Below are positions 1-5,526 of a stretch of DNA of 9,224 nt, in pieces. Source of the stretch: Actinomycetes bacterium (GTDB lineage Bacteria; Actinomycetota; Coriobacteriia; WRKU01; WQUG01). The stretch covers positions 1-9,224 of the forward strand of contig JAIRWZ010000021.1 in assembly GCA_031268615.1 (NCBI GenBank), written 5' to 3'. The position numbers were made by a program, and so were the translations under genes. Numbering within the stretch: position 1 is the first letter of the stretch; every line of letters starts with the position of its first letter. The notes below the pieces were generated by a model that was not told the origin of the DNA, did not search any database, and saw only the letters and a program-made list of their open reading frames with translations.

Positions 1-113
1 GCAAAAATCCAGGACTAGTAGCCGGACTATCCACACTAGCCAGTCTGGTAGTAGCCAGTGGAGCAACCCTGGGCGTCAGCACCCTACGCCGCCAGCCCCC
101 AGTAAAAGGATAA
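1..113 (+). CDS. 3' end of a surface or membrane-anchored protein (partial)
   Basis: This is the C-terminal 36 codons of a gene that begins before the window, read from base 3 to a TAA at 111-113. The tail has a hydrophobic stretch (LVAGLSTLASLVVASG and onward) followed by an arginine/lysine-bearing end, RRQPPVKG. This order, a membrane-spanning segment then a short basic tail, is what C-terminal anchors and sortase-type sorting signals of Gram-positive surface proteins look like. The diagnostic LPxTG-like motif would lie upstream and is not visible. The other two forward frames look less protein-like: frame 1 stops at once, and frame 2 is open but rich in S, Q and P. The stop codon lies inside a block (102-178) repeated at 306-382. 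Whether this is truly the end of a large gene cannot be decided here; a chance open stretch remains possible. Confidence 0.45.
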   Translation, partial: KNPGLVAGLSTLASLVVASGATLGVSTLRRQPPVKG

Positions 114-127
114 CGTCCCAGCTTTCT

Positions 128-219
128 GTAGGGCAAGTTGACTTGTTCAACTTGCCGTTCTGTTGGCAAGGGGTTTCGGTTACCGGCTGACGGTAAGTTG
201 GCAAGCCAACTTACCCTAC
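128..219. repeat. REPIN-like inverted pair of GTAG-headed hairpins, copy 1
   Basis: The left unit is GTAG (128-131) followed by a perfect 10-bp hairpin: GGCAAGTTGA at 132-141, loop CTTGT, TCAACTTGCC at 147-156. After a 35-nt spacer comes the mirror unit: GGTAAGTTGG at 192-201, loop CAAG, CCAACTTACC at 206-215, then CTAC (GTAG on the other strand) at 216-219. Two such units facing each other, each with a 5' GTAG, match the layout of REP doublets (REPINs), the substrates of RAYT-type REP transposases. No transposase is present in the window. A second complete copy lies at 1965-2061. The left hairpin starts 18 nt after the stop of the upstream gene, so it may also act as a 3' mRNA structure. Confidence 0.75.
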
Positions 220-305
220 ATTGTTGACGAGGCGCTACTTTTGATGACAACGGTGGCAAGGACGTCTATTCACAATGTGGTAGCTTGCTCGGTTGAGATG
301 GCAAA

Positions 306-382
306 GTAAAGGATAACGCTCCAACTTTCCTGTAGGGCAAGTTGACTTGTTCAACTTGCCGCTCTGTTGGTAGAGGGTTCCA
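306..382. repeat. Imperfect direct repeat of 102-178
   Basis: The stretch beginning GTAAAGGATAACG at 306 repeats the stretch beginning GTAAAAGGATAACG at 102. Similarity continues through the GTAG-headed hairpin and the following TCTGTTGG to about 178/382, with scattered substitutions and single-base indels. The shared part therefore starts about 25 bp before the hairpin, which is more than a simple hairpin element would explain. The stop codon of the left-edge gene lies in the first copy. The two copies are 204 bp apart and in the same orientation. This suggests a local duplication that took in the 3' end of a gene plus its hairpin. Confidence 0.6.
332..360. repeat. Solitary GTAG-headed hairpin (left half of the REPIN-like element)
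   Basis: GTAG at 332-335 is followed by GGCAAGTTGA (336-345), loop CTTGT and TCAACTTGCC (351-360), identical to the left units at 128-156 and 1965-1993. The expected mirror unit (GGTAAGTTGR ... CTAC) is absent. After about 20 bp of shared spacer the sequence diverges and runs into a different GTAG-headed hairpin at 391. This is best read as a half element or a rearranged copy. Confidence 0.7.
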
Positions 383-390
383 TCAAAATT

Positions 391-431
391 GTAGGGACAG
401 CTTTCCGCCGTTTTGTGGCGGATTGCTGTCC
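391..431. repeat. Second class of GTAG-headed imperfect hairpin
   Basis: GTAG at 391-394 is followed by a long imperfect palindrome. The outer stem pairs GGACAGC (395-401) with GCTGTCC (425-431). There is a small internal loop, then an inner stem pairing CCGCC (405-409) with GGCGG (417-421) around a 7-nt loop. It shares the GTAGGG head with the other hairpins here but not the stem sequence, as expected for a separate REP-like subfamily. Only one copy is present in the window, so repetitiveness cannot be shown from this sequence alone. Confidence 0.5.
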
Positions 432-456
432 GCTCGGTCGCCGATGGGTGAGCGGA

Positions 457-495
457 CTGCATTTCGTAAAGTGAATGCTCTGCATTTCATAAAAT
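457..495. promoter_or_regulatory. Tandem 16-bp motif upstream of the ATPase gene (possible operator)
   Basis: CTGCATTTCGTAAAGT (457-472) and CTGCATTTCATAAAAT (480-495) match at 13 of 16 positions and start 23 bp apart, about two helical turns. Each contains a weak dyad, CATTT-N4-AARTG-like, better conserved in the first copy. The second copy overlaps the candidate -35 element of the downstream gene. Same-face, two-turn spacing directly on a promoter suggests a binding site for a repressor or an autoregulator. The binding protein is unknown. Confidence 0.4.
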
Positions 496-513
496 AGAAC
501 AGCCCCATATGAT
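485..513 (+). promoter_or_regulatory. Candidate promoter for the DUF4143 ATPase gene
   Basis: A possible -35 TTTCAT (485-490) and -10 TATGAT (508-513) are separated by 17 bp. The -10 match is good (5/6); the -35 match is modest. The element lies about 50 bp before the start codon and is preceded by the tandem motif at 457-495. Confidence 0.4.
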
Positions 514-563
514 AAAATACTACCCGAAGCACAAAGCCGCACAGATGATAAGGAGGAACGCGA

Positions 564-1853
564 ATGCCGCTTACCCAGCCGCATTACCTGCCCAGAATAA
601 TTGACAGGAAGATTTCAGATTATCTGAAGTTGTTCGGCGCAATCCTGCTGGAGGGACCAAAGTGGTGCGGAAAAACATGGACGGTACTGAACCATGCCGA
701 AAGTGTCACCTACCTCATGGACCCCGTCGGCAATTACAGCACGCGGGAAGCCGCAGAAATCAATCCTGCTTCTGCCTTGCAAGGTGACCGACCTCATGCC
801 ATTGACGAGTGGCAGGAAGTTCCTGCCATTTGGGATGCCGTTCGCTTCGAGGTAGACCAACATACTCAATCTGGCGTTTTTCTATTGACCGGGTCAACGC
901 GGCCTCGCGCAACAAAGGAAAAGTCGCCTCGCCACAGCGGAGCAGGCAGGTTTGCGCGTATTCGCATGCGCCCCCTGTCACTCTATGAATCGGCAGATTC
1001 CACTGGTGAGATTTCACTGGCTTCTCTGCTGGAAGGCGAACCGGTAAAAGCTTTCTCCACCCCAGCTGATGTATCGCAGTTAATACAACTGGCAACACGG
1101 GGGGGCTGGCCGGAAAACCAAAAGGTGGCCAACCAACAGGCCGGTATCATCGCCCGCGAATACCTGCAATTGTTGGCCAGCTCAGACATTTCCGATATAG
1201 ACAGCAACGAGCCAAAACATGATGAAACAAAAGTTACCGCCTTATTGCGTGCCTTCGCCCGCTCTACCGCTACCATCATCACCAATGCTACCCTGCACCG
1301 AGACACGCAGAGCGGAACACAATCTTTGTCACACCCGACGGTTGCAGCCTATATGGACGCACTCTCACGCCTCTTTGTTATTGAGGAACTACCCGGTTGG
1401 CGACCTCAGATTCGCTCAAAGGCACGCATTACAACCACGCCAAAACGCCTGTTTGTTGACCCGTCTTTGGCGGTCGCCGGACTACAGACTTCACCGCAAC
1501 GATTGGCCCGTGACCTGCCCACCTTTGGCAACATTTTTGAAAACCTGTGTCTGCGCGACCTGTTGGTGTACGCGAACGCTCTGGAAGGCTCTGTCCATCA
1601 TTTTCGCGACAGTAATGGTCTGGAGGTCGATGCCATCATAGAACTGCCTGACGGTCGTTATGGCGCCTTTGAAATCAAACTGAACGCTGCCCGTGCGGGC
1701 GAAGCCACCCACACACTCCTGCGCTTTCGCGACAAAATGCTGGCTGGCGGAGCAGATGCGCCCAGCTGTTTGACTGTTATCACCGGCGGTGGCATTGCAA
1801 AAACAGACGCGTCGAAAGTTTCCATTGTGCCAAGTACCGCCCTGTGCCCCTGA
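564..1853 (+). CDS. AAA-type ATPase with C-terminal DUF4143 / PD-(D/E)XK-like domain
   Basis: This 429-aa protein belongs to the large, poorly characterised family of ATP-binding proteins with a DUF4143 domain. The N-terminal P-loop ATPase domain has a Walker A GPKWCGKT at residues 31-38, a Walker B-like segment ending IDEWQ at 80-84, and a sensor-like LLTGS around 107-111. A helical middle follows. The C-terminal part shows FGNIFENLCLRDLL (about 321-334), then RDSNGLEVDAII (348-359) and FEIK (369-372). The E354/D356 and E370-x-K372 arrangement is that of a PD-(D/E)XK nuclease-like fold, typical of this family; nuclease activity is not proven for most members. The start is well supported by AGGAGG at 551-556, 7 nt before the ATG. 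It is a single gene with no partner on its strand, surrounded by GTAG-headed hairpin repeats, so it looks like an accessory or mobile gene. The family is often found as isolated genes in many copies per genome; its cellular role is unknown. It appears intact. Confidence 0.88.
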   Translation: MPLTQPHYLPRIIDRKISDYLKLFGAILLEGPKWCGKTWTVLNHAESVTYLMDPVGNYSTREAAEINPASALQGDRPHAIDEWQEVPAIWDAVRFEVDQHTQSGVFLLTGSTRPRATKEKSPRHSGAGRFARIRMRPLSLYESADSTGEISLASLLEGEPVKAFSTPADVSQLIQLATRGGWPENQKVANQQAGIIAREYLQLLASSDISDIDSNEPKHDETKVTALLRAFARSTATIITNATLHRDTQSGTQSLSHPTVAAYMDALSRLFVIEELPGWRPQIRSKARITTTPKRLFVDPSLAVAGLQTSPQRLARDLPTFGNIFENLCLRDLLVYANALEGSVHHFRDSNGLEVDAIIELPDGRYGAFEIKLNAARAGEATHTLLRFRDKMLAGGADAPSCLTVITGGGIAKTDASKVSIVPSTALCP

Positions 1854-1884
1854 CATAAAGAAGAGAAGTGAGTATTGAGCCTGT

Positions 1885-1901
1885 CCCCGGCTTGACCGGG
1901 G
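1885..1901. repeat. GC-rich hairpin downstream of the ATPase gene
   Basis: CCCCGG (1885-1890), loop CTTGA and CCGGGG (1896-1901) form a perfect 6-bp stem 31 nt after the ATPase stop codon. No T-run follows, so it is not a standard intrinsic terminator. Short CCCCGG-CTTGA-CCGGGG motifs occur as dispersed intergenic repeats in other bacteria, and this may be one; with a single copy here that is only a suggestion. The rest of 1860-1960 shows no gene. Confidence 0.4.
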
Positions 1902-1964
1902 GTCCATCGTGCCACAAGAACGCAAGCGACCCCTCCCCCATTGCCAAAGAGTCCCAGCCACTCC

Positions 1965-2061
1965 GTAGGGCAAGTTGACTTGTTCAACTTGCCGCTCTGT
2001 TGGCAAGGGCTTCCTGTTCCCAGCTGAAACGCCGGTAAGTTGACAAGTCAACTTACCCTAC
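1965..2061. repeat. REPIN-like inverted pair of GTAG-headed hairpins, copy 2
   Basis: The left unit is GTAG (1965-1968) plus GGCAAGTTGA (1969-1978), loop CTTGT and TCAACTTGCC (1984-1993). The spacer is 40 nt and starts with the same GCTCTGTTGGCAAGGG-type sequence as copy 1. The mirror unit is GGTAAGTTGA (2034-2043), loop CAAG, TCAACTTACC (2048-2057) and CTAC (2058-2061). Compared with copy 1, the innermost stem pair of the right unit changes from G-C to A-T with both sides changed, so pairing is kept. The element lies between the 3' end of the ATPase gene and the csp terminator. It is in the same orientation as copy 1. Confidence 0.75.
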
Positions 2062-2107
2062 ATTTTTGGTGCAGCATTTTATCGAGGGAGGAGGACAGGT
2101 GTTCTGT

Positions 2108-2138
2108 AAAAAACGGCCCCCGGTTTTCCGAGAGCCGT
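2108..2138 (-). terminator. Rho-independent terminator of the cold-shock gene
   Basis: Read on the minus strand, an 11-bp stem (ACGGCTCTCGG with CCGGGGGCCGT, two G-U pairs) closes an AAAA loop and ends in a run of six T (plus-strand A-run 2108-2113). It lies 63 bp past the csp stop codon. The other strand also has a TTTT after the stem, so some termination from the plus side is possible. Confidence 0.85.
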
Positions 2139-2201
2139 TTTGTTCGTGACGCACGCAGCCTAGCTACCGTACCTCACTCTCGCTGTCAGGCGAAGCCTAA
2201 A

Positions 2202-2408
2202 CTACTCTGCTCCTCTGACATTGCTGGCTTGGTTCTTACCGTTGCGACCAACGGTAATCTCGAACTCGACCGGCGTACCCTCATCCAGCGTCTTGAAGCC
2301 GTCCATCTGGATCTCGCTGTAATGTACAAACAGATCCTCGCCGCCTTCCTGCTCGATGAAGCCGTAGCCTTTGTCCGGGTTAAACCATTTGACCTTACCA
2401 GTAGCCAT
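2202..2408 (-). CDS. cspA: Cold-shock protein, CspA/CspB family
   Basis: This is a 68-aa single cold-shock domain, the normal length for the family. It binds single-stranded RNA/DNA and acts as an RNA chaperone that keeps mRNA unstructured, at low temperature or constitutively depending on the paralogue. The nucleic-acid binding motifs RNP1 (KGYGFI, residues 13-18) and RNP2 (LFVHY, 26-30) are both intact, and the N-terminus [10 protein letters not shown] is standard. The ATG at 2408 is chosen over the longer open frame because homology begins exactly there and a GGAG lies 5 nt upstream of it. The gene is monocistronic, with its own candidate promoter, a leader of about 100 nt and a strong terminator. 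Which csp paralogue it is, and whether it is cold-induced, cannot be told from sequence. Confidence 0.95.
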   Translation of the reverse strand: MATGKVKWFNPDKGYGFIEQEGGEDLFVHYSEIQMDGFKTLDEGTPVEFEITVGRNGKNQASNVRGAE

Positions 2409-2510
2409 ACTGTCTCCTGCCTTCCGCCCTTTCGGGCTTTTACACGCGGCCCGGCGTACTCCCGTACCTTCCAAGCCGTTAATCCCAGAGCCGTACTTTC
2501 GGCTCCAATG
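2409..2510 (-). promoter_or_regulatory. Structured 5' leader of the cold-shock gene
   Basis: If transcription starts about 7 nt after the -10 at 2517-2522, the leader is about 100 nt. It contains two hairpins: GAGCCG / CGGCTC (2488-2493 with 2500-2505, 6-nt loop) and GCCC / GGGC (2426-2429 with 2434-2437), whose loop reads GAAA in the mRNA, a GNRA tetraloop. The second ends about 10 nt upstream of the Shine-Dalgarno site. Long structured leaders controlling stability and translation are known for csp mRNAs of other bacteria; the role here is inferred. Confidence 0.4.
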
Positions 2511-2516
2511 TGCGCA

Positions 2517-2545
2517 AGTATGACACAACAACCCTCATCTGTCGA
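2517..2545 (-). promoter_or_regulatory. Candidate sigma-70-type promoter of the cold-shock gene
   Basis: On the minus strand, TCGACA (-35, 2540-2545, 5/6 match) and CATACT (-10, 2517-2522, 4/6 match) are separated by exactly 17 bp. The position fits a transcript covering csp up to the terminator at 2108-2138. Confidence 0.45.
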
Positions 2546-2633
2546 GGGCATTTTGCAAAATAGGCGGTATCTGTGCCCCAATTGCGGCAAAAAAGAGAGA
2601 AAATCTTAGAAAAATCGCTCCCCCGTATCCCCG

Positions 2634-3248
2634 CTACACGAAACGGCGGACACGCAAGGGAACGCCCATATCGGCGGCAATGGCTTCGCACGCCGCCAAG
2701 TCTTCCGGCGAGAGCAAATCCACCACGGACAGCACGACTTCAGGCACATACTCCTTCACCTGTCGGGTAAAGCTTAAAATATGAGGGAGTGCGTCCAGAC
2801 CAAAAACTGGCCTGCAAAGCGCCTCATAAGCCTTAGGTGTCGGCGCATTTAAGCTGACGGACACCGCGTCAAAGAGCCCGGCAAGGTCAGGAGCGGTGGG
2901 GCGTCCCACAATGAGGTCTCCCAAACCATTGGTGTTCAGGCGAACCTTCAGCTGGTCAGGGCAGTCCTTAATCCATCGCGCAGTTTGCATCATGACCTCA
3001 TAGGCACTGAAGGGTTCTCCGTAACCGCAGTAGACGATTTCGCGAAAATAACGCAGGTCCCAGGCGCGCAGAGCTTCGATGACTTCATCAGCAGACGGCT
3101 CGTGTTCCAGCCACAAGGTCTGCGCCTCCCCCACCGCAGCTTTGTCGTTACGCAGGCAGAATTGACAATCGCAAGGACAGCGGTTCGTGATATTCAGGTA
3201 GAGGTTGTCGTGATAGCGATACGCTATTGAGGCAGAAAGCTCATTCAA
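2634..3248 (-). CDS. TatD-associated radical SAM protein
   Basis: This 204-aa protein is a small radical SAM enzyme matching the family often annotated as TatD-linked or TatD-associated radical SAM protein. The [4Fe-4S]-binding CX3CX2C motif is C24, C28 and C31 in TNRCPCDCQFC. The SAM-binding region CGYGEPF lies at 74-80, and strands such as VRLNTNG (about 102-108) and SVSLNAP (about 130-136) follow in the usual order. The substrate of the family is unknown; in many genomes the gene is next to or fused with a TatD-family nuclease gene, which is not seen in this window. The start is a TTG at 3248, supported by homology beginning about residue 6 (ASIAYRYHDNLYLNITNRC) and by the absence of a better start. 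It overlaps the upstream S-component stop by 8 bp, suggesting translational coupling. No clear Shine-Dalgarno site and no strong terminator after the stop are visible. Confidence 0.85.
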   Translation of the reverse strand: MNELSASIAYRYHDNLYLNITNRCPCDCQFCLRNDKAAVGEAQTLWLEHEPSADEVIEALRAWDLRYFREIVYCGYGEPFSAYEVMMQTARWIKDCPDQLKVRLNTNGLGDLIVGRPTAPDLAGLFDAVSVSLNAPTPKAYEALCRPVFGLDALPHILSFTRQVKEYVPEVVLSVVDLLSPEDLAACEAIAADMGVPLRVRRFV

Positions 3249-3741
3249 GGGGTACTCGTTTCAAAGCGGGTGCAAATACCGCAACCGCCACCAGATTGCC
3301 CAGCAATTGCAGCGCGTTAAAGGGTAACGCGGCCAGCGCGTACGACAGATCAAAGACCATCCACTCAAAGGCAAAATAGCCGCCAACCATAATCAGTTCT
3401 GCCACTACCGCCGCCGTCAACAATCGCGCAAAACCCGCCTGACGTTGACAGATAAGGCCGGCTGCCAGTGCCATCACCGCCTTAATTACCACCGTCGCCG
3501 GGAGATAGACGGCTGCTCCCGAAGCCACATCTGCCAATCCTGAACCAATGGCGGCAGCGGCAGCTGCCAGCGGGCCTCCCACCAAAAAAGCTGCGGACAC
3601 AATGAAGACATCGCCCAGATTCAGGTACCCGGTCGTACGCGGAATGGGTATATGTACCAGCCAGGTCGCCACAAATATCAAGGCCGCCATCAGAGCGGAA
3701 AGGGCCAGGGAGCGGGGTGAACTACGCATGAATGGACGCAC
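3241..3741 (-). CDS. ECF transporter S component (vitamin-type substrate-binding membrane protein)
   Basis: This 166-aa hydrophobic protein has about five to six membrane segments (roughly residues 12-29, 44-67, 77-97, 107-130 and 143-160). It fits the S component of energy-coupling factor transporters, which captures a vitamin or its precursor and works with a shared EcfA-EcfA'-EcfT module. The first helix carries an A-xxx-A motif (A16, A20), as used for docking to EcfT. YLNLGD (39-44) before the second helix, followed by an Ala/Gly-rich GPLAAAAAAIGSGLADV, is typical of the riboflavin/HmpT/PdxU-like group (Pfam ECF-ribofla_trS). The exact vitamin cannot be read from sequence. A B6 kinase gene 3.3 kb upstream in the same gene run makes a B6 vitamer one candidate. 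No EcfA/T genes are in the window. The start used is a GTG 9 bp after the ruvB stop; an ATG at 3729 is an alternative. Confidence 0.8.
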   Translation of the reverse strand: MRPFMRSSPRSLALSALMAALIFVATWLVHIPIPRTTGYLNLGDVFIVSAAFLVGGPLAAAAAAIGSGLADVASGAAVYLPATVVIKAVMALAAGLICQRQAGFARLLTAAVVAELIMVGGYFAFEWMVFDLSYALAALPFNALQLLGNLVAVAVFAPALKRVPLE

Positions 3742-3750
3742 TCACTTCAT

Positions 3751-4902
3751 CTAAAACAGCGAATCAGTCGCGGGCAGCGACACGGACGAGCTATCGGTGG
3801 CAGGTAAGGGCAGACCGAGGTGTTCCCAGGCGCGCCGGGTCGCCTGACGGCCTTTGGGCGTGCGAACGATGAGGCCCTGCTGCAGCAGGTAGGGTTCGTA
3901 GACGTCTTCCAGACCGTCTGCTTCCTCTCCGGTCGCGTTGGCCAGCGTGGTCAGGCCGACGGGACGGCCGGCGAACGTTTCGCAGAGCGTGTTGAGTATT
4001 TTAATGTCCATCCAGTCCAAACCCAGAGCATCGACTTCGAAGAAAGCCAGGGCTTCGGCCGCGATGTCTTCGGTTATCGGACCATTGTGGCGCACCTGCG
4101 CAAAGTCGCGCACGCGTTTCAGCAGACGATTGGCCAGGCGGGGGGTGCCGCGGCTGCGCCGCCCGATTTCTGCGGCTGCTTCGCGGTCGATGGCGACAGC
4201 AAGTATGGTCGCGCTGCGAAGAATGATGTCTTCCAGTTCCGCGGGGCGATAGTAGTCCAGACGAAAGTTGATACCGAAGCGGTCGCGCAAAGGACCAGAG
4301 AGCAGGCCGGTGCGCGTCGTCGCGCCAATCAGCGTGAAGGGCGCGATGTCGAGGGTCAGCGAGCGGGCTGCAGGTCCCTTGCCGATGATGATGTCGAGCG
4401 TGAAGTCTTCCATGGCGGAATAGAGAACTTCTTCGATGGTGCGGTTCAGGCGGTGGATTTCGTCGATGAACAAGACGTCGCCGGATTCCAGATTCGACAA
4501 CAGCGCCGCCAAATCGCCGCTGCGCTCGATGGCCGGTCCGCTGGTTGTTTTGATGGCAACGCCCAGCTCGTTGGCAACTACCGTCGCCAAGGTCGTTTTA
4601 CCCAGTCCCGGCGGTCCCGACAGCAACAGATGGTCCAGCGCTTCCTTGCGTTGGCGCGCGGCTTCTATCAGCACGGACAGATTGTCCTTAACGCGTTGCT
4701 GCCCCAGATATTCGTCCAGGCGCAGGGGGCGCAGGCTCGTGTCCATCTCTCTCTCGTCGTCGTGTGCGCGGGCGCCGACCAGCCGCGTCCCTGTCTGGTC
4801 GCCGGGCGCGGCAGCCTGCGCGACTTCAGAGGTCGGGCCGGATGTCGAGATGGGCGCGTTCATCGCGCCCTCATCAGGGTTTTCCCAGGTCACGGCAGCC
4901 AT
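3751..4902 (-). CDS. ruvB: Holliday junction branch migration helicase RuvB
   Basis: This is a 383-aa AAA+ motor that forms hexamers on either side of RuvA and pumps DNA through the Holliday junction. It has Walker A GPPGLGKT (96-103), Walker B LFIDEIH (144-150), sensor 1 GATTR (193-197), the LRDRFG arginine-finger region (205-210), sensor 2 [10 protein letters not shown] (252-261) and a C-terminal winged helix ending in [21 protein letters not shown] (about 332-352). The canonical protein starts around [12 protein letters not shown] (57-68), so about 50 residues of Ala/Gly/Thr-rich sequence precede it. The ATG at 4902 directly follows the ruvA TAA. An internal ATG (residue 53, MDTSLRPL) is a plausible shorter start giving a 331-aa protein of more usual size. 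The tail carries a duplicated SxxLPATDS-like stretch (LPATDS twice in the last 18 residues). Confidence 0.96.
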   Translation of the reverse strand: MAAVTWENPDEGAMNAPISTSGPTSEVAQAAAPGDQTGTRLVGARAHDDEREMDTSLRPLRLDEYLGQQRVKDNLSVLIEAARQRKEALDHLLLSGPPGLGKTTLATVVANELGVAIKTTSGPAIERSGDLAALLSNLESGDVLFIDEIHRLNRTIEEVLYSAMEDFTLDIIIGKGPAARSLTLDIAPFTLIGATTRTGLLSGPLRDRFGINFRLDYYRPAELEDIILRSATILAVAIDREAAAEIGRRSRGTPRLANRLLKRVRDFAQVRHNGPITEDIAAEALAFFEVDALGLDWMDIKILNTLCETFAGRPVGLTTLANATGEEADGLEDVYEPYLLQQGLIVRTPKGRQATRRAWEHLGLPLPATDSSSVSLPATDSLF

Positions 4903-5526
4903 TTACGCAGGTCTTCCTGACAGCCGATGGAGGGCATGGCGCAAGATGTCTTCGGCCGACGATTCCGCGTCAACCCCCACAAAAGCCTCGGCGATTTCTG
5001 CCGCGGAAAAGCCCATGGAGAACAACGCCGACTGCGCGTCGGCAAAATTCGCGGCAGCAGGTGCGGCGGCGCTACCCGTCTCGTCACCGGACGCGGCAGC
5101 CGCGGTTCCAGCCGCGGGAAGAGCGCTTCCCAGTTTACCTTTCAGGTCAATAATAATGCGTTGCGCGGTTTTTTTGCCAATGCCTACCACGCTGGACAGC
5201 AGGCCGACGTCTTCTGCGGACAAGGCCGCCGCCAGCATATGCGGCGTCAGCGATGACAGGACGGCCAGAGCCACTTTCGGACCAATGCCGGATACCTCAA
5301 TCAGCGCCAGAAACGCGCGCTTTTCTTCATCATCCAGAAAGCCGTAGAGCGACACTTCATTTTCCCGCACATGCAGGTGGGTTTGCAGCAGCGCGGGCTC
5401 GCCCACCGCTCCCAGACTTGTTATGGTGCGAGTCGAAGCCATCAGCTTGTAGCCAATGCCTGAAACTTCCAGCAGCAGGTGGTCAGGCGCCTTGCGCGCC
5501 AAGGTACCGGCAAGAAAGGCAATCAT
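4903..5526 (-). CDS. ruvA: Holliday junction DNA-binding protein RuvA
   Basis: This 207-aa tetramer-forming protein binds the four-way junction and loads RuvB. Domain I (OB fold) is residues 1-63. Domain II has two helix-hairpin-helix motifs, VSGIGPK (78-84) and VVGIGKKTA (113-121). An Ala-rich linker (about 136-160) leads to domain III (161-203), which contacts RuvB. The ATG at 5526 is chosen because MIAFLAGTL matches the conserved N-terminus and overlaps the ruvC stop by 4 bp (ATGA), a classic coupled junction; the longer upstream open frame runs antisense-like through ruvC and is not part of it. The acidic-pin region reads RENEVSLYGF (54-63), with E55, N56 and E57 where E. coli has E55-D56. 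Confidence 0.95.
   Translation of the reverse strand: MIAFLAGTLARKAPDHLLLEVSGIGYKLMASTRTITSLGAVGEPALLQTHLHVRENEVSLYGFLDDEEKRAFLALIEVSGIGPKVALAVLSSLTPHMLAAALSAEDVGLLSSVVGIGKKTAQRIIIDLKGKLGSALPAAGTAAAASGDETGSAAAPAAANFADAQSALFSMGFSAAEIAEAFVGVDAESSAEDILRHALHRLSGRPA

Noticed and set aside
235..584. Two overlapping minus-strand open frames of 75-77 aa
   Set aside because: They translate hairpin repeats and the ATPase promoter, differ between repeat copies and show no family features.
128..2061. CRISPR array as an explanation for the repeats
   Set aside because: Repeats are few, irregularly spaced, separated by a whole gene, and contain GTAG-headed hairpins in inverted pairs; no cas gene is present.
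2096..2151. Tiny open frame starting GTG after GGAGGAGG, between the REPIN-like element and csp
   Set aside because: It encodes only about 18 residues across the csp terminator stem. The purine-rich run upstream is not enough to call a gene.
2040..2609. 189-aa plus-strand open frame ending in a CPNCGKK zinc-ribbon-like sequence
   Set aside because: It runs antisense through csp and its terminator and begins inside a repeat. The two-cysteine motif is at the very end with no partner pair, so it is best taken as chance.
2576..2633. Intrinsic terminator after the radical SAM gene
   Set aside because: The region is T-rich on the minus strand, but no convincing stem precedes the T-runs.
3820..4920. 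366-aa open frame on the plus strand across ruvB
   Set aside because: It lies antisense to a clearly real ruvB, has no ribosome binding site, and is made of Q/R/G/A-rich sequence expected from the GC-biased complement of the ruvB codons.
4436..5347. 303-aa plus-strand open frame across ruvB and ruvA
   Set aside because: A Ser/Ala/Arg-rich shadow of the ruvA/ruvB reading frames, with no motif and no start signal.
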